Source: an uncultured Clostridia bacterium
GTDB taxonomy: Bacteria > Bacillota > Clostridia > Oscillospirales > Oscillospiraceae
NCBI GenBank assembly: GCA_945927915.1
Contig: CAMEMX010000032.1
Location: 1-11,698, forward strand
Reading direction: 5' to 3'
DNA: 11,698 nt
The position numbers and the translations under genes were made by a program. This document shows positions 1 to 6,496 of the stretch, in pieces; the first letter of the stretch is position 1; the number at the start of each line of letters is the position of its first letter. Under the pieces are notes generated by a model. The model had not been told where the DNA came from. It worked only from the letters and a program-made list of their open reading frames with translations, and made no database searches.

Positions 1-829
1 TCATCTCATATGCCTGCGAAAGGGGATATATGCGCACCGTCTCGCGGCCGTTTTCCCTCGTGCCGCGCACGCGGAAGTCGGCGTAGATCAGCAGGAGCGA
101 CTCGATGGGCAGATTCTCAAATTCCAGATCCCACGTCGAGTGGTTGGCGGAGATGTGAGCGATGTGCTCCATGTCGCGGTCGGTCAGCCATTGCCAGGTA
201 TAATAATAGTGCAAATAGGGGATGCGCCGTGCGTCCTCGCCGCGGCAGGCGAATTTTCCGATGTCGTGGCACAGGGAGGCCGCCGCAACGAGCGGCACGT
301 CGACCGGAAGCCCGGCCTGCTTTGCAAGCAGCGCCGTGCGGACTGCGATATTGCGCACGCCGATGGTGTGCGAGGCGGGGTCAAAGGGCATGACCTCCCG
401 CGCAAGGCGCAGCGTCAGAAGATAGCGCGAGGCGGCAAGCTCCCGCCCAAACAGCGCGTATTCCTCGCGGACGCGGCTTTCCTCACACAGCGCCTCGTCA
501 AACGGCAGCAGATCCGTGAGGATGTCAAAGGGCGCGTCCTCGCAGGCAAGCGCGGCGTCCAGCGCGGGGATGAGCAGCGCCAGCGCCTGACGAACCTGCG
601 CCGGCAGCGCCGCGTGCGCCGGGTCGGGGAACAGGCCGTGGCACAGCTCCGCGTAGGCGCAGGCAAGCCACCCGCCCTCCGGTGGGAGAGAGAGCTTGTC
701 CAGTGCGGGACGGAGCGCGGCCTCCACCGCGCGGCAGATCGTGCCGCGTTCATATTCCATTGCCCGCAGTCCGGCGGCGGAGACCTCCGGGAGGGCGAGC
801 TTTTCGAGCTTTTCCTGCGCTAACCGCAT
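1..829 (-). CDS. HD-domain protein (metal-dependent phosphohydrolase type), C-terminus cut by window edge
   Basis: An open frame of 276 residues starts at ATG 829-827 and reaches the left edge without a stop. The start is set by AAAGGAG at 845-839, nine bases upstream. The first ~145 residues are mostly helical with no motif I recognise. An HD domain follows: H154, the paired H188-D189 in CHDIGKF, further histidines H207, H225 and H230, and D251 in YADFR. This is the order of metal ligands expected in HD phosphohydrolases, which cleave phosphate esters of nucleotides or signalling nucleotides. No signal peptide or membrane segment is visible, so it is probably cytosolic. The substrate cannot be named. 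It has its own promoter with a large inverted repeat, so it is probably regulated separately from the aspartokinase-like gene upstream on the same strand. Large clostridial HD proteins of unknown role are a possible match, but the missing C-terminus prevents a firm call. Confidence 0.85.
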   Translation of the reverse strand, partial: MRLAQEKLEKLALPEVSAAGLRAMEYERGTICRAVEAALRPALDKLSLPPEGGWLACAYAELCHGLFPDPAHAALPAQVRQALALLIPALDAALACEDAPFDILTDLLPFDEALCEESRVREEYALFGRELAASRYLLTLRLAREVMPFDPASHTIGVRNIAVRTALLAKQAGLPVDVPLVAAASLCHDIGKFACRGEDARRIPYLHYYYTWQWLTDRDMEHIAHISANHSTWDLEFENLPIESLLLIYADFRVRGTRENGRETVRIYPLSQAYEM

Positions 830-853
830 ATTCGGTCGCTCCTTTGCTGAAAT

Positions 854-890
854 GGTGCGTTATCATTTTTATTATATCGGATAACGCACC
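854..890. promoter_or_regulatory. Perfect 11-bp inverted repeat around the -10 box (candidate operator)
   Basis: The arm GGTGCGTTATC (854-864) is repeated as its exact complement GATAACGCACC (880-890), with 15 AT-rich bases between. The centre of symmetry, near 872, falls inside the -10 box of the HD gene. One arm lies in the promoter spacer and the other at the likely transcription start. Only about half of it would be transcribed, so it is better explained as a binding site for a dimeric repressor than as an RNA hairpin. The regulator is not identifiable from this window. Confidence 0.65.
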
Positions 891-899
891 TGAATACAA
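871..899 (-). promoter_or_regulatory. Sigma-A type promoter of the HD-domain gene
   Basis: On the minus strand a -35 box TTGTAT (899-894) and a perfect -10 box TATAAT (876-871) are separated by 17 bases. Transcription would begin near 864, leaving a leader of about 35 bases with AAAGGAG. The fit to the consensus is very good; activity is inferred. Confidence 0.8.
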
Positions 900-934
900 T
901 ATTTCCCGGGAAAAAGCGGAAGTTTTTTCATTCC

Positions 935-1663
935 TCACCGCCGGACGACCGTGCCGGGCAGCGGGCGGAAGCTCGAAAGCACCTCGATCTCCACGCCAGT
1001 GCGCTTTGCCAGCTCCACGCAGCGGTCGTGCAGCACCCTTGCGCCGCTGCGTGCGAGGGTCAGCATCTCGTCGTAGGAGATCGTGTCGTATTTGACCGCG
1101 TCGGGGAATTTGCGCGGGTCCTTGTCGTAGACGCCGTCGACGTCCGTGTAGATGCGGCAGCGGTCGGCGTGCAGGAACGCCGCCAGCGCGACGGCTGTCG
1201 TGTCCGAGCCGCCGCGGCCGAGCGTCGTGACGTCGCCCTCGCTGTCTATGCCCTGAAAGCCCGCGACCAGAACGACATTTTTCGCGCGTAACTCCCGCTC
1301 GATCCGGTCGCTTTGCAGGCTGAGCACCCGTGCGCCGCCGTGGACGCTTTCGGTCAGAAGCCCCGCCTGCCAGCCGCACAGGCTCACGGCGGGAATGCCC
1401 AGCCGCCGGAGCGCAAGCGCGCAGAGGCTGACGGCGCAGATCTCGCCCGTCGAGAGCAGGGCGTCCAGCTCGCGCCCGGCGCAATCGGGGTCGATCTGGC
1501 GCGCCTTTGCCAGAAGCGCATCGGTCGTGCCGCCCTGCGCGGACAGCACGCCGATGACCTCATGCCCCGCGCGGTACTCGGCGGCAAGCTTTCGTGCGGC
1601 GGCATAGAGCTTTGCGGCGTCCGCGACCGAGCTGCCGCCGAATTTCAGCACATAGCGTGCCAT
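935..1663 (-). CDS. Aspartate kinase-type protein, catalytic domain only (no ACT domains)
   Basis: This 242-residue amino-acid-kinase-fold protein would phosphorylate L-aspartate in the first step of lysine/threonine/methionine synthesis. The visible motifs are KFGGSS (7-12), SAQGGTTDALL (41-51), GRGGSDTTA (149-157) and YTDVDGVYDKDPR (172-184). It ends shortly after SFRPLPGT (231-238), the point where usual aspartokinases (about 400 residues) continue into two ACT domains that bind the feedback inhibitors. Only 105 bases follow before the next start, so no ACT remnant exists nearby. ATG 1663 is chosen because GGGAGG lies 7-8 bases upstream; a GTG at 1684 would place this site inside the gene. 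No convincing promoter was found on the minus strand upstream. It could be a feedback-insensitive aspartokinase, or a related kinase with a different substrate. I call it lysC-like without assigning the symbol. Confidence 0.85.
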   Translation of the reverse strand: MARYVLKFGGSSVADAAKLYAAARKLAAEYRAGHEVIGVLSAQGGTTDALLAKARQIDPDCAGRELDALLSTGEICAVSLCALALRRLGIPAVSLCGWQAGLLTESVHGGARVLSLQSDRIERELRAKNVVLVAGFQGIDSEGDVTTLGRGGSDTTAVALAAFLHADRCRIYTDVDGVYDKDPRKFPDAVKYDTISYDEMLTLARSGARVLHDRCVELAKRTGVEIEVLSSFRPLPGTVVRR

Positions 1664-1723
1664 CGCAATGCCTCCCTTCGTCACAGTCTATGCCGCTTTG
1701 CGTAGATTCGGCACAAAAATCCG

Positions 1724-1752
1724 TTTACATTCGGGACGATCTGTGGTAGACT
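1724..1752 (+). promoter_or_regulatory. Promoter of the riboswitch-ECF operon
   Basis: TTTACA (1724-1729) and TAGACT (1747-1752) are separated by 17 bases. A TG at 1744-1745 gives an extended -10. The predicted start near 1759 lies just before the riboswitch-like leader, leaving about 260 bases of untranslated RNA before ecfT. Confidence 0.65.
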
Positions 1753-1759
1753 ATATGCG

Positions 1760-1904
1760 TTATATGGATGAACAGGCTGCGGAGGAAACAGTCCACTGTG
1801 TCTCGGCAACCGTGAGGTCAACGAAACGGCCGATATGCCACTGATTCGTTCGGGAAGGCGGCGGGAGTAGGAAGAAAAATGGGCCAAGTCGGTATATTCC
1901 CGCC
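1760..1904 (+). promoter_or_regulatory. Cobalamin riboswitch aptamer
   Basis: The leader carries the conserved islands of the B12 element in the correct order. These are GGAAACAGT with CACTGTG (about 1782-1800), GGCAACCGTGA (1805-1815), GCCACTG (1837-1843), CGGGAAGGC (1851-1859), GGAGTAGGAAGA (1863-1874), and a B12-box-like AAGTC...TCCCGCC (1886-1904). GCC at 1837 can pair with GGC at 1857, as in the known core. The B12 box is diverged from the usual AGCCAGGAGACCTGCC. The element precedes an ECF importer, a common target of this switch for uptake of cobalamin or its precursors. It would bind adenosyl- or another cobalamin. Exact ends are approximate. Confidence 0.82.
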
Positions 1905-1993
1905 TGTTCTCAGCGGTTTTCTGAGGCGAAACGGCTGCGCGGTTCAGGGAGAACTGCGCCCACAGCGGGACGTCTCGATGTCCCGCTGTTTCT
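1898..1993 (+). terminator. Riboswitch expression platform: intrinsic terminator with competing antiterminator
   Basis: A perfect 10-bp stem, ACAGCGGGAC (1962-1971) with GTCCCGCTGT (1980-1989), extends to 12 bp closed by a CTCG tetraloop and is followed by TTTCTAT. The last part of the B12 box and its flank, TCCCGCCTGT (1898-1907), nearly copies the 3' arm of this stem. It could therefore pair with the 5' arm (9 bp, one bulged C) and prevent termination. An extra hairpin, GCGCGGTTC with GAACTGCGC (1937-1959), lies between. The simplest reading is an off switch: bound cobalamin holds the B12 box in the aptamer, the terminator forms, and the importer is shut off. The U-tract is short, so termination may be incomplete. 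Confidence 0.75.
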
Positions 1994-2020
1994 ATGGCAA
2001 TATTCTCCCGGAGGTGCGCT

Positions 2021-2887
2021 ATGGCGGGCTTTTCCAAGCTCCATCCCTTTGTCGAGCTGCTCTATTTTCTGCTCGTCATGCTGTTTTCCATGTTCGTCTC
2101 GCATCCGCTCGTCCAGCTTGCGGGGCTGGCGTTCGCGGCGCTGACGGCGCTGGCCTGCGTCGGCGGGAAGCGCTTTTCGCGTCAGCTTTTGCTGGTCGTG
2201 CCGCTCATGCTCTTCACCGCGCTGTTGAACCCGCTCATCACCCACCAGGGCGTGACGATCCTCTTCTATTTCCCGTCAGGCAACGCCTGCACGCTCGAAT
2301 CCGTCCTCTACGGCGTCTTCGCGGCGGTGCGCCTTGCCACGGTGCTGCTCTGGTTCACCTCGTGGAACGCGATCCTCACCTCGGACAAGGTCGTTTTTCT
2401 CTTCGGGCGCATCATTCCCGCCCTGTCGCTGACGCTTTCGATGGGCCTGCGCCTCATCCCGCGCCTGCTGCGCCGGGTGCGCGAGGTGTCCGAGGCGCAA
2501 AAATGCCTCAGCCCGGACAGCAAGGGCCTGCGCCACGCCGGACGCGTGATCTCCATCGTCATCACCTGGTCGCTGGAAAACGCGCTCGACACGGCCGATT
2601 CCATGAAAAGCCGGGGCTACGGTCTGCCGAAGCGCACGGCCTTTAGCCTATATCGCTTTACGCCGCGTGACGGATTTGCGCTGGTCTTCCTCCTTGTGCC
2701 CGGCGCGTGCGTCGTGAGCGCTGCCCTCGGCGGGGCGCTTTCGTGGCAGTTTTACCCGCTGATGCAGGGAAGCGCCGGGATTTGGACGCTGCTTTCCGCC
2801 GCGGCCTTTGTGCTTTTGGCGGCTTTTCCCCTGATTTTTGAAGCAAAGGAGGCGCTGCAATGGCGCATATCGCGGTCAGAGATCTGA
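2021..2887 (+). CDS. ecfT: Energy-coupling factor transporter transmembrane protein EcfT
   Basis: This 288-residue protein is the membrane scaffold of an ECF-type vitamin importer. It links the two ATPases to the substrate-binding S component. Hydrophobic segments occur around residues 12-50, 56-75, 80-125 and near the C-terminus. The cytosolic coupling region contains RLIPRLLRRVRE (144-155) and the conserved SRGYG (197-201), matching the arginine-glycine coupling helices of EcfT that sit in the ATPase grooves. ATG 2021 is preferred because GGAGG (2010-2014) lies six bases upstream; an in-frame ATG at 1994 would include this ribosome binding site. The gene is preceded by the cobalamin-type leader, and its last 28 bases overlap the start of the fused ATPase/S gene, which suggests translational coupling. 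The role is firm; cobalamin as substrate is inferred from the riboswitch and the S component. Confidence 0.92.
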   Translation: MAGFSKLHPFVELLYFLLVMLFSMFVSHPLVQLAGLAFAALTALACVGGKRFSRQLLLVVPLMLFTALLNPLITHQGVTILFYFPSGNACTLESVLYGVFAAVRLATVLLWFTSWNAILTSDKVVFLFGRIIPALSLTLSMGLRLIPRLLRRVREVSEAQKCLSPDSKGLRHAGRVISIVITWSLENALDTADSMKSRGYGLPKRTAFSLYRFTPRDGFALVFLLVPGACVVSAALGGALSWQFYPLMQGSAGIWTLLSAAAFVLLAAFPLIFEAKEALQWRISRSEI

Positions 2888-5436
2888 CCTTTGCCTATCC
2901 CGAACAGACCGAATGTGCGCTGTCACACGTCACCTTCTCCGCAGAAGAGGGTGAATTCCTCACCGTGATCGGCGCGTCCGGCAGCGGCAAATCGACGCTC
3001 CTGCGTGCGCTCAAGCCCGCCCTCACGCCGCATGGCACGCTTTCGGGCGAGATCGAGTTCTTCGGCTGCCCGCTTTCGGCGCTTGACCGGCGGCAGCAGG
3101 CCGCCGAGATCGGCTTCGTACTGCAAAACCCGGACAACCAGATCGTCACGGACAAGGTCTGGCACGAGATGGCCTTCGGGCTGGAGAGCCTCGGCGTTTC
3201 TACGCCCGTCATTCGCCGCCGCGTGGCGGAGATGGCTGCGTTTTTCGGCATCGAGGATTGGTTTTATAAGAATGTGTCCGAGCTTTCCGGCGGACAGAAG
3301 CAGCTTTTGAATCTCGCCTCCGTGATGGCGATGCAGCCGCGCGTTCTCCTGCTCGACGAGCCGACGGCGCAGCTTGACCCGATCGCCGCGTCGGAATTTC
3401 TGAACGCGGTCGGGCGCATCCGCCGCGAGCTGGGCACGACGGTGCTCCTGAGCGAGCACCGCCTGGAGGAGGCGCTGCCGCTGTCCGACCGCGTGCTTGT
3501 GATCGACGGCGGGCGCGTGATCGCGCAGGGAACGCCCGCCGAGGCGGCGAAAAAGCTGTATGACCTGCGGCATCCCCTCTATTCCTCCATGCCGACGCCT
3601 CTGCGCCTGTGCGGCGAGCTGACGGTCAGCGGCGCGCGGACGTGGCTGCATGGCTATGCCGCGGAGCATCCGCTCAAGGCCGTTCCGCCGCGCACGCTCC
3701 GGCCGCAAAAGGACGTTGCCATGGAGCTGCAAGGCGTCCGCTTCCGCTACGAAAAAAACGGCGCGGAGGTGCTGCGCGACCTGTCGTGCCGGCTCTATCG
3801 CGGGCAGTTTACCGCCCTGCTCGGCGGCAACGGCAGCGGCAAGACGACGACGCTCTCGCTTCTGGCGGGGCTGCACCGCCCGCAGCAGGGCAAGGTGCGC
3901 AATGCGCAAAAGGCGCGCATCGGCCTGCTGCCGCAGGACCCGCAGACGCTCTTTGTCCGCGCGACGGTGCGCGGCGAGCTGGAGGAGCTGCTGCGCGGCA
4001 CGGACGAGAAGCAGCGCGAGGCGCGTGTCCTTGAAACGGCAAGATTATGTAAACTCGAAAAGCTCCTTGAGCGCCATCCCTATGATCTCTCCGGCGGCGA
4101 GCAGCAGCGCTGCGCGCTGGCGAAGATCCTTCTGGCTGCGCCGGAGATCCTCCTTTTGGACGAGCCGACCAAGGGCATGGACGCGCAGTTCAAGCGCGAA
4201 TTTGCCGCGATTTTGCGCCGGCTTCTGGACGGCGGCAGGACGGTCATCATGGTCAGCCACGACGTAGAATTCTGCGCGGAATACGCAGACCGCTGCCTTC
4301 TGATGTTCGACGGCGCGATCGCCGCCGAGGGCACGCCGACGGAGTTCTTCTCCGGCAACAGCTTCTACACCACCTCCGCCAACCGCATCGCGCGCGGCCT
4401 GCTGCCCGACGCGGTGACCTACGCGGAGCTTGCCGGAGCCTGCGGCGTCGAGGTATCGGATTTTTCCGCGGATGATGACGAGCGGGAGGCCGCGCCCGCC
4501 GCACAGTCCGCTCCGCTCGCGGTCAAGCCGCTGCCGTGGTGGCGCCTGACGCTTGCGCTTTTGGCGCTTGTGCTGGATGTGCTGCTGTTTTTGCAGATCG
4601 TCACGCCGCTGAAATTCACGTTTTTCCGCCCCGTGCCGCAGAGCGCGCAATATATGCTTTTGGCGCTGGGGCTTGTTGCGCTGTTGCTGTGCGTGAGCCG
4701 GCGCAGTGACCGCACGCCGCTTTCGCAGCAAAAAATGCGGCTGACGAAACGAACGTGGCTGACGCTTTTTATGGTGCTTTTGGCTGTTCCCGCGACGATC
4801 CTCGGCGGCGTTTTCCTGCTGGGCGGACAGAAATATCTGTTCATCTCCCTGCTCGTCCTTATGGAGATCATGCTGCCGTTTGCGCTGCTGTTTGAGCGGC
4901 GCGGCCCGTCGGCGCGGGAGCTGGTGCTGCTGGCGGTGCTCTCGGCGCTCGCCGTTGCCGGACGCACGGCGTTTTACGCCCTACCGAACTTCAAGCCCGT
5001 GCTGGCGCTCGTCATCATCTCCGGCGTCGCCCTCGGCGGCGAGGGTGGGTTTCTGGTCGGTGCGCTGTCGATGCTGCTGTCGAACATCGTGTTCGGTCAG
5101 GGCCCCTGGACGCCGTGGCAGATGTTCGCCATGGGACTGACGGGCTTTCTTGCCGGCGTGCTCTACCGGCGCGGTGTCCTGCGCCGGGGGCGTGTCTCGC
5201 TGTCGGTGTTCGGCGCGATCGCGGCGCTGGCGGTATACGGCCTCATCATGAACGTCTCGTCCGCCTTCACCTGGTACACGGAGCTGTCGTGGCAGAGCAT
5301 CGCGGCTTACTGCCTCAGCGGCTTCCCGGTCGACGTCGTCCACGCGTCGGCAACGGTGGTCTATCTCTGGCTCTTCGGCGAGCCGATGCTGGAAAAGCTC
5401 GACCGCATCAAAACGAAATACGGCCTTTTGAAATAA
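2860..5436 (+). CDS. Fused ECF transporter: two ABC ATPases plus S component in one polypeptide
   Basis: The 858-residue protein contains three parts that are usually separate. ATPase 1 (about 1-235) has Walker A GASGSGKST (38-46), Q-loop Q89, LSGGQ (142-146), LLLDEP (163-168) and switch H200. ATPase 2 (about 286-495) has GGNGSGKTT (322-330), Q359, LSGGEQ (410-415), LLLDEP (431-436) and H467. Both keep the catalytic glutamate after Walker B, E167 and E435. A charged linker (about 534-557) leads to membrane segments from about 560. The last ~175 residues look like an S component: AVAGRTAF (698-705), LPNFKP (708-713) and FGQGPWTPWQMF (745-756), with alanine-rich AxxxA spacing in the first helix for packing on EcfT. 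With EcfT it would make a complete importer. The upstream riboswitch points to cobalamin or a precursor as the substrate, but the S component alone does not prove this. No plus-strand terminator follows, so transcription may run into the next gene. Confidence 0.9.
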   Translation: MAHIAVRDLTFAYPEQTECALSHVTFSAEEGEFLTVIGASGSGKSTLLRALKPALTPHGTLSGEIEFFGCPLSALDRRQQAAEIGFVLQNPDNQIVTDKVWHEMAFGLESLGVSTPVIRRRVAEMAAFFGIEDWFYKNVSELSGGQKQLLNLASVMAMQPRVLLLDEPTAQLDPIAASEFLNAVGRIRRELGTTVLLSEHRLEEALPLSDRVLVIDGGRVIAQGTPAEAAKKLYDLRHPLYSSMPTPLRLCGELTVSGARTWLHGYAAEHPLKAVPPRTLRPQKDVAMELQGVRFRYEKNGAEVLRDLSCRLYRGQFTALLGGNGSGKTTTLSLLAGLHRPQQGKVRNAQKARIGLLPQDPQTLFVRATVRGELEELLRGTDEKQREARVLETARLCKLEKLLERHPYDLSGGEQQRCALAKILLAAPEILLLDEPTKGMDAQFKREFAAILRRLLDGGRTVIMVSHDVEFCAEYADRCLLMFDGAIAAEGTPTEFFSGNSFYTTSANRIARGLLPDAVTYAELAGACGVEVSDFSADDDEREAAPAAQSAPLAVKPLPWWRLTLALLALVLDVLLFLQIVTPLKFTFFRPVPQSAQYMLLALGLVALLLCVSRRSDRTPLSQQKMRLTKRTWLTLFMVLLAVPATILGGVFLLGGQKYLFISLLVLMEIMLPFALLFERRGPSARELVLLAVLSALAVAGRTAFYALPNFKPVLALVIISGVALGGEGGFLVGALSMLLSNIVFGQGPWTPWQMFAMGLTGFLAGVLYRRGVLRRGRVSLSVFGAIAALAVYGLIMNVSSAFTWYTELSWQSIAAYCLSGFPVDVVHASATVVYLWLFGEPMLEKLDRIKTKYGLLK

Positions 5437-5465
5437 AAAAACGCCCTCTGACGGAATCAGAGGGC
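5434..5465 (-). terminator. Intrinsic terminator facing the minus strand, abutting the ECF stop codon
   Basis: GCCCTCTGA (5443-5451) and TCAGAGGGC (5457-5465) form a perfect 9-bp stem with a 5-base loop. Read on the minus strand, the stem is followed by GTTTTTTTATTT (5442-5431), a good U-tract. Read on the plus strand it is followed by AAGCCGG, with no U-tract. It therefore fits a terminator for transcripts entering the ECF operon from the antisense side, although no minus-strand gene ends here. Confidence 0.7.
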
Positions 5466-5546
5466 AAGCCGGTTGTGCAATGGCGCAGCCTGCGCCGGGA
5501 GATGAAGTGCGCTCGCATTGGATAAGCTGTAAGGAAAGAATAGCAT

Positions 5547-6461
5547 ATGAAACAGAAAAAACCTGTCGAATTTGGAAAAGCGAAGAAAAAGAAATCGAAA
5601 AATAAACCGTCCAAATACAGTTGGCTCGTCGCCCTCGTCGCCGTGGCGCTGTGGGGCATCTACCTGCTTGTCAGCGGAACGCCGTGGAAGGATGCCGAGC
5701 CGCTGCCGGCAGAGCCGGACTTCCGCGTGGTCTTCCTCGACGTCGGGCAGGCGGACGCTGCGCTCGTGCTCTGTGACGGCGAGTCGATGCTCATCGACGG
5801 CGGCAACGTCGCGGACAGCGACCTGATCTACACCGTGCTGCAAAAACGGGGCATCGACGAGCTTTCCTATGTCGTCTGCACCCACGCGCACGAGGATCAC
5901 GTCGGCGGACTGCCCGCCGCGCTGCACGCCTGCACGGTCGACAAGGTCTATTGCCCCGTGACGGAGTACGATTCGGCGTGCTTCCGCAGCTTTGTCAGCG
6001 CGGTCAACGAGCAGACGGACGGCGTGATCGTCCCCGACGTGGGCGACAGCTTCTATCTCGGCTCTGCCCGCGTCGACATCCTTGCCTGCGACCCGCAGGC
6101 AGAGGAGACGAACAACACCTCCATCGTCCTGCGCGTGGTCTACGGCGAGACGAGCTTCCTCTTTACCGGGGACGCGGAAACGCCCGTCGAGCAGGCGCTG
6201 CTGGACTCCGGCGCGACGCTTTCCTCGACCGTCCTCAAGGTCGGGCATCACGGCAGCAGCTCGTCTACGTCCTACCGCTTTTTGAACGAGGTCATGCCGC
6301 AGTACGCCGTCATCTCCGTCGGCAAGGACAACAGCTACGGCCATCCGCATGAGGAGGTCCTCTCCCGCCTGCACGATGCGGGCGTGACCGTCCTGCGCAC
6401 CGACGAGCTGGGCGACATCGTCCTCGTCAGCGACGGAAAAACGGTCGAAATTGCAAAATGA
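5547..6461 (+). CDS. Membrane-anchored metallo-beta-lactamase-fold hydrolase, ComEC C-domain type
   Basis: The 304-residue protein has a lysine-rich start (K-rich to about 23), one hydrophobic segment (about 26-43) and then an extracellular metallo-beta-lactamase fold. The signatures are FLDVGQADA (63-71), HAHEDH (113-118), NNTSIVLR (189-196), FTGDAE (206-211), LKVGHHGS (230-237) and GHPH (265-268). This set is typical of the ComEC/Rec2-related hydrolase domain, which in ComEC is thought to act as a nuclease during DNA uptake; stand-alone relatives have unknown substrates. All usual metal ligands appear intact. The positively charged N-terminus before the helix suggests a signal anchor with the catalytic domain outside. 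AAGGAAAG (5531-5538) serves as a spaced ribosome binding site. It lies 110 bases behind the ECF gene with no plus-strand terminator between, so it may be cotranscribed. A terminator overlaps its stop codon. Confidence 0.9.
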   Translation: MKQKKPVEFGKAKKKKSKNKPSKYSWLVALVAVALWGIYLLVSGTPWKDAEPLPAEPDFRVVFLDVGQADAALVLCDGESMLIDGGNVADSDLIYTVLQKRGIDELSYVVCTHAHEDHVGGLPAALHACTVDKVYCPVTEYDSACFRSFVSAVNEQTDGVIVPDVGDSFYLGSARVDILACDPQAEETNNTSIVLRVVYGETSFLFTGDAETPVEQALLDSGATLSSTVLKVGHHGSSSSTSYRFLNEVMPQYAVISVGKDNSYGHPHEEVLSRLHDAGVTVLRTDELGDIVLVSDGKTVEIAK

Positions 6462-6490
6462 GCCTCTCCGCAGGGAGAGACTCATTTTTT
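6459..6490. terminator. Terminator between convergent genes, likely bidirectional
   Basis: The stem TGAGCCTCTCC (6459-6469) with GGAGAGACTCA (6474-6484) has one mismatch and a 4-base loop, followed on the plus strand by TTTTTT (6485-6490). The stop codon of the upstream gene forms the base of the stem. On the minus strand the stem is followed by TTTT (6458-6455), so it could also end the transporter transcript, which stops at 6497. Confidence 0.85.
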
Positions 6491-6496
6491 GATTTC

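Noticed and set aside
830..934. Possible frameshifted ACT domain remnant downstream of the aspartokinase
   Set aside because: Only 105 bases are available and they are occupied by the promoter and palindrome of the HD gene. No ACT-like translation is visible.
1879..2646. A 255-codon plus-strand open frame overlapping the riboswitch platform and ecfT
   Set aside because: It is out of frame with ecfT, spans the riboswitch terminator, and its translation is Ala/Arg/His-rich without membrane helices, unlike the real ecfT frame.
2923..3909. A 328-codon minus-strand open frame opposite the fused ATPase gene
   Set aside because: It shows Arg/Ala/Gln-rich low-information translation with no ribosome binding site, opposite a protein with complete ATPase motifs.
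5443..5465. Hairpin read as the plus-strand terminator of the ECF operon
   Set aside because: On the plus strand no U-tract follows the stem. The T-run exists only on the minus strand.
5457..6485. A 342-codon minus-strand open frame opposite the metallo-beta-lactamase-fold gene
   Set aside because: It is a mirror of GC-rich codon use, with no recognisable domain, and it would have to read through the hairpins at both ends.
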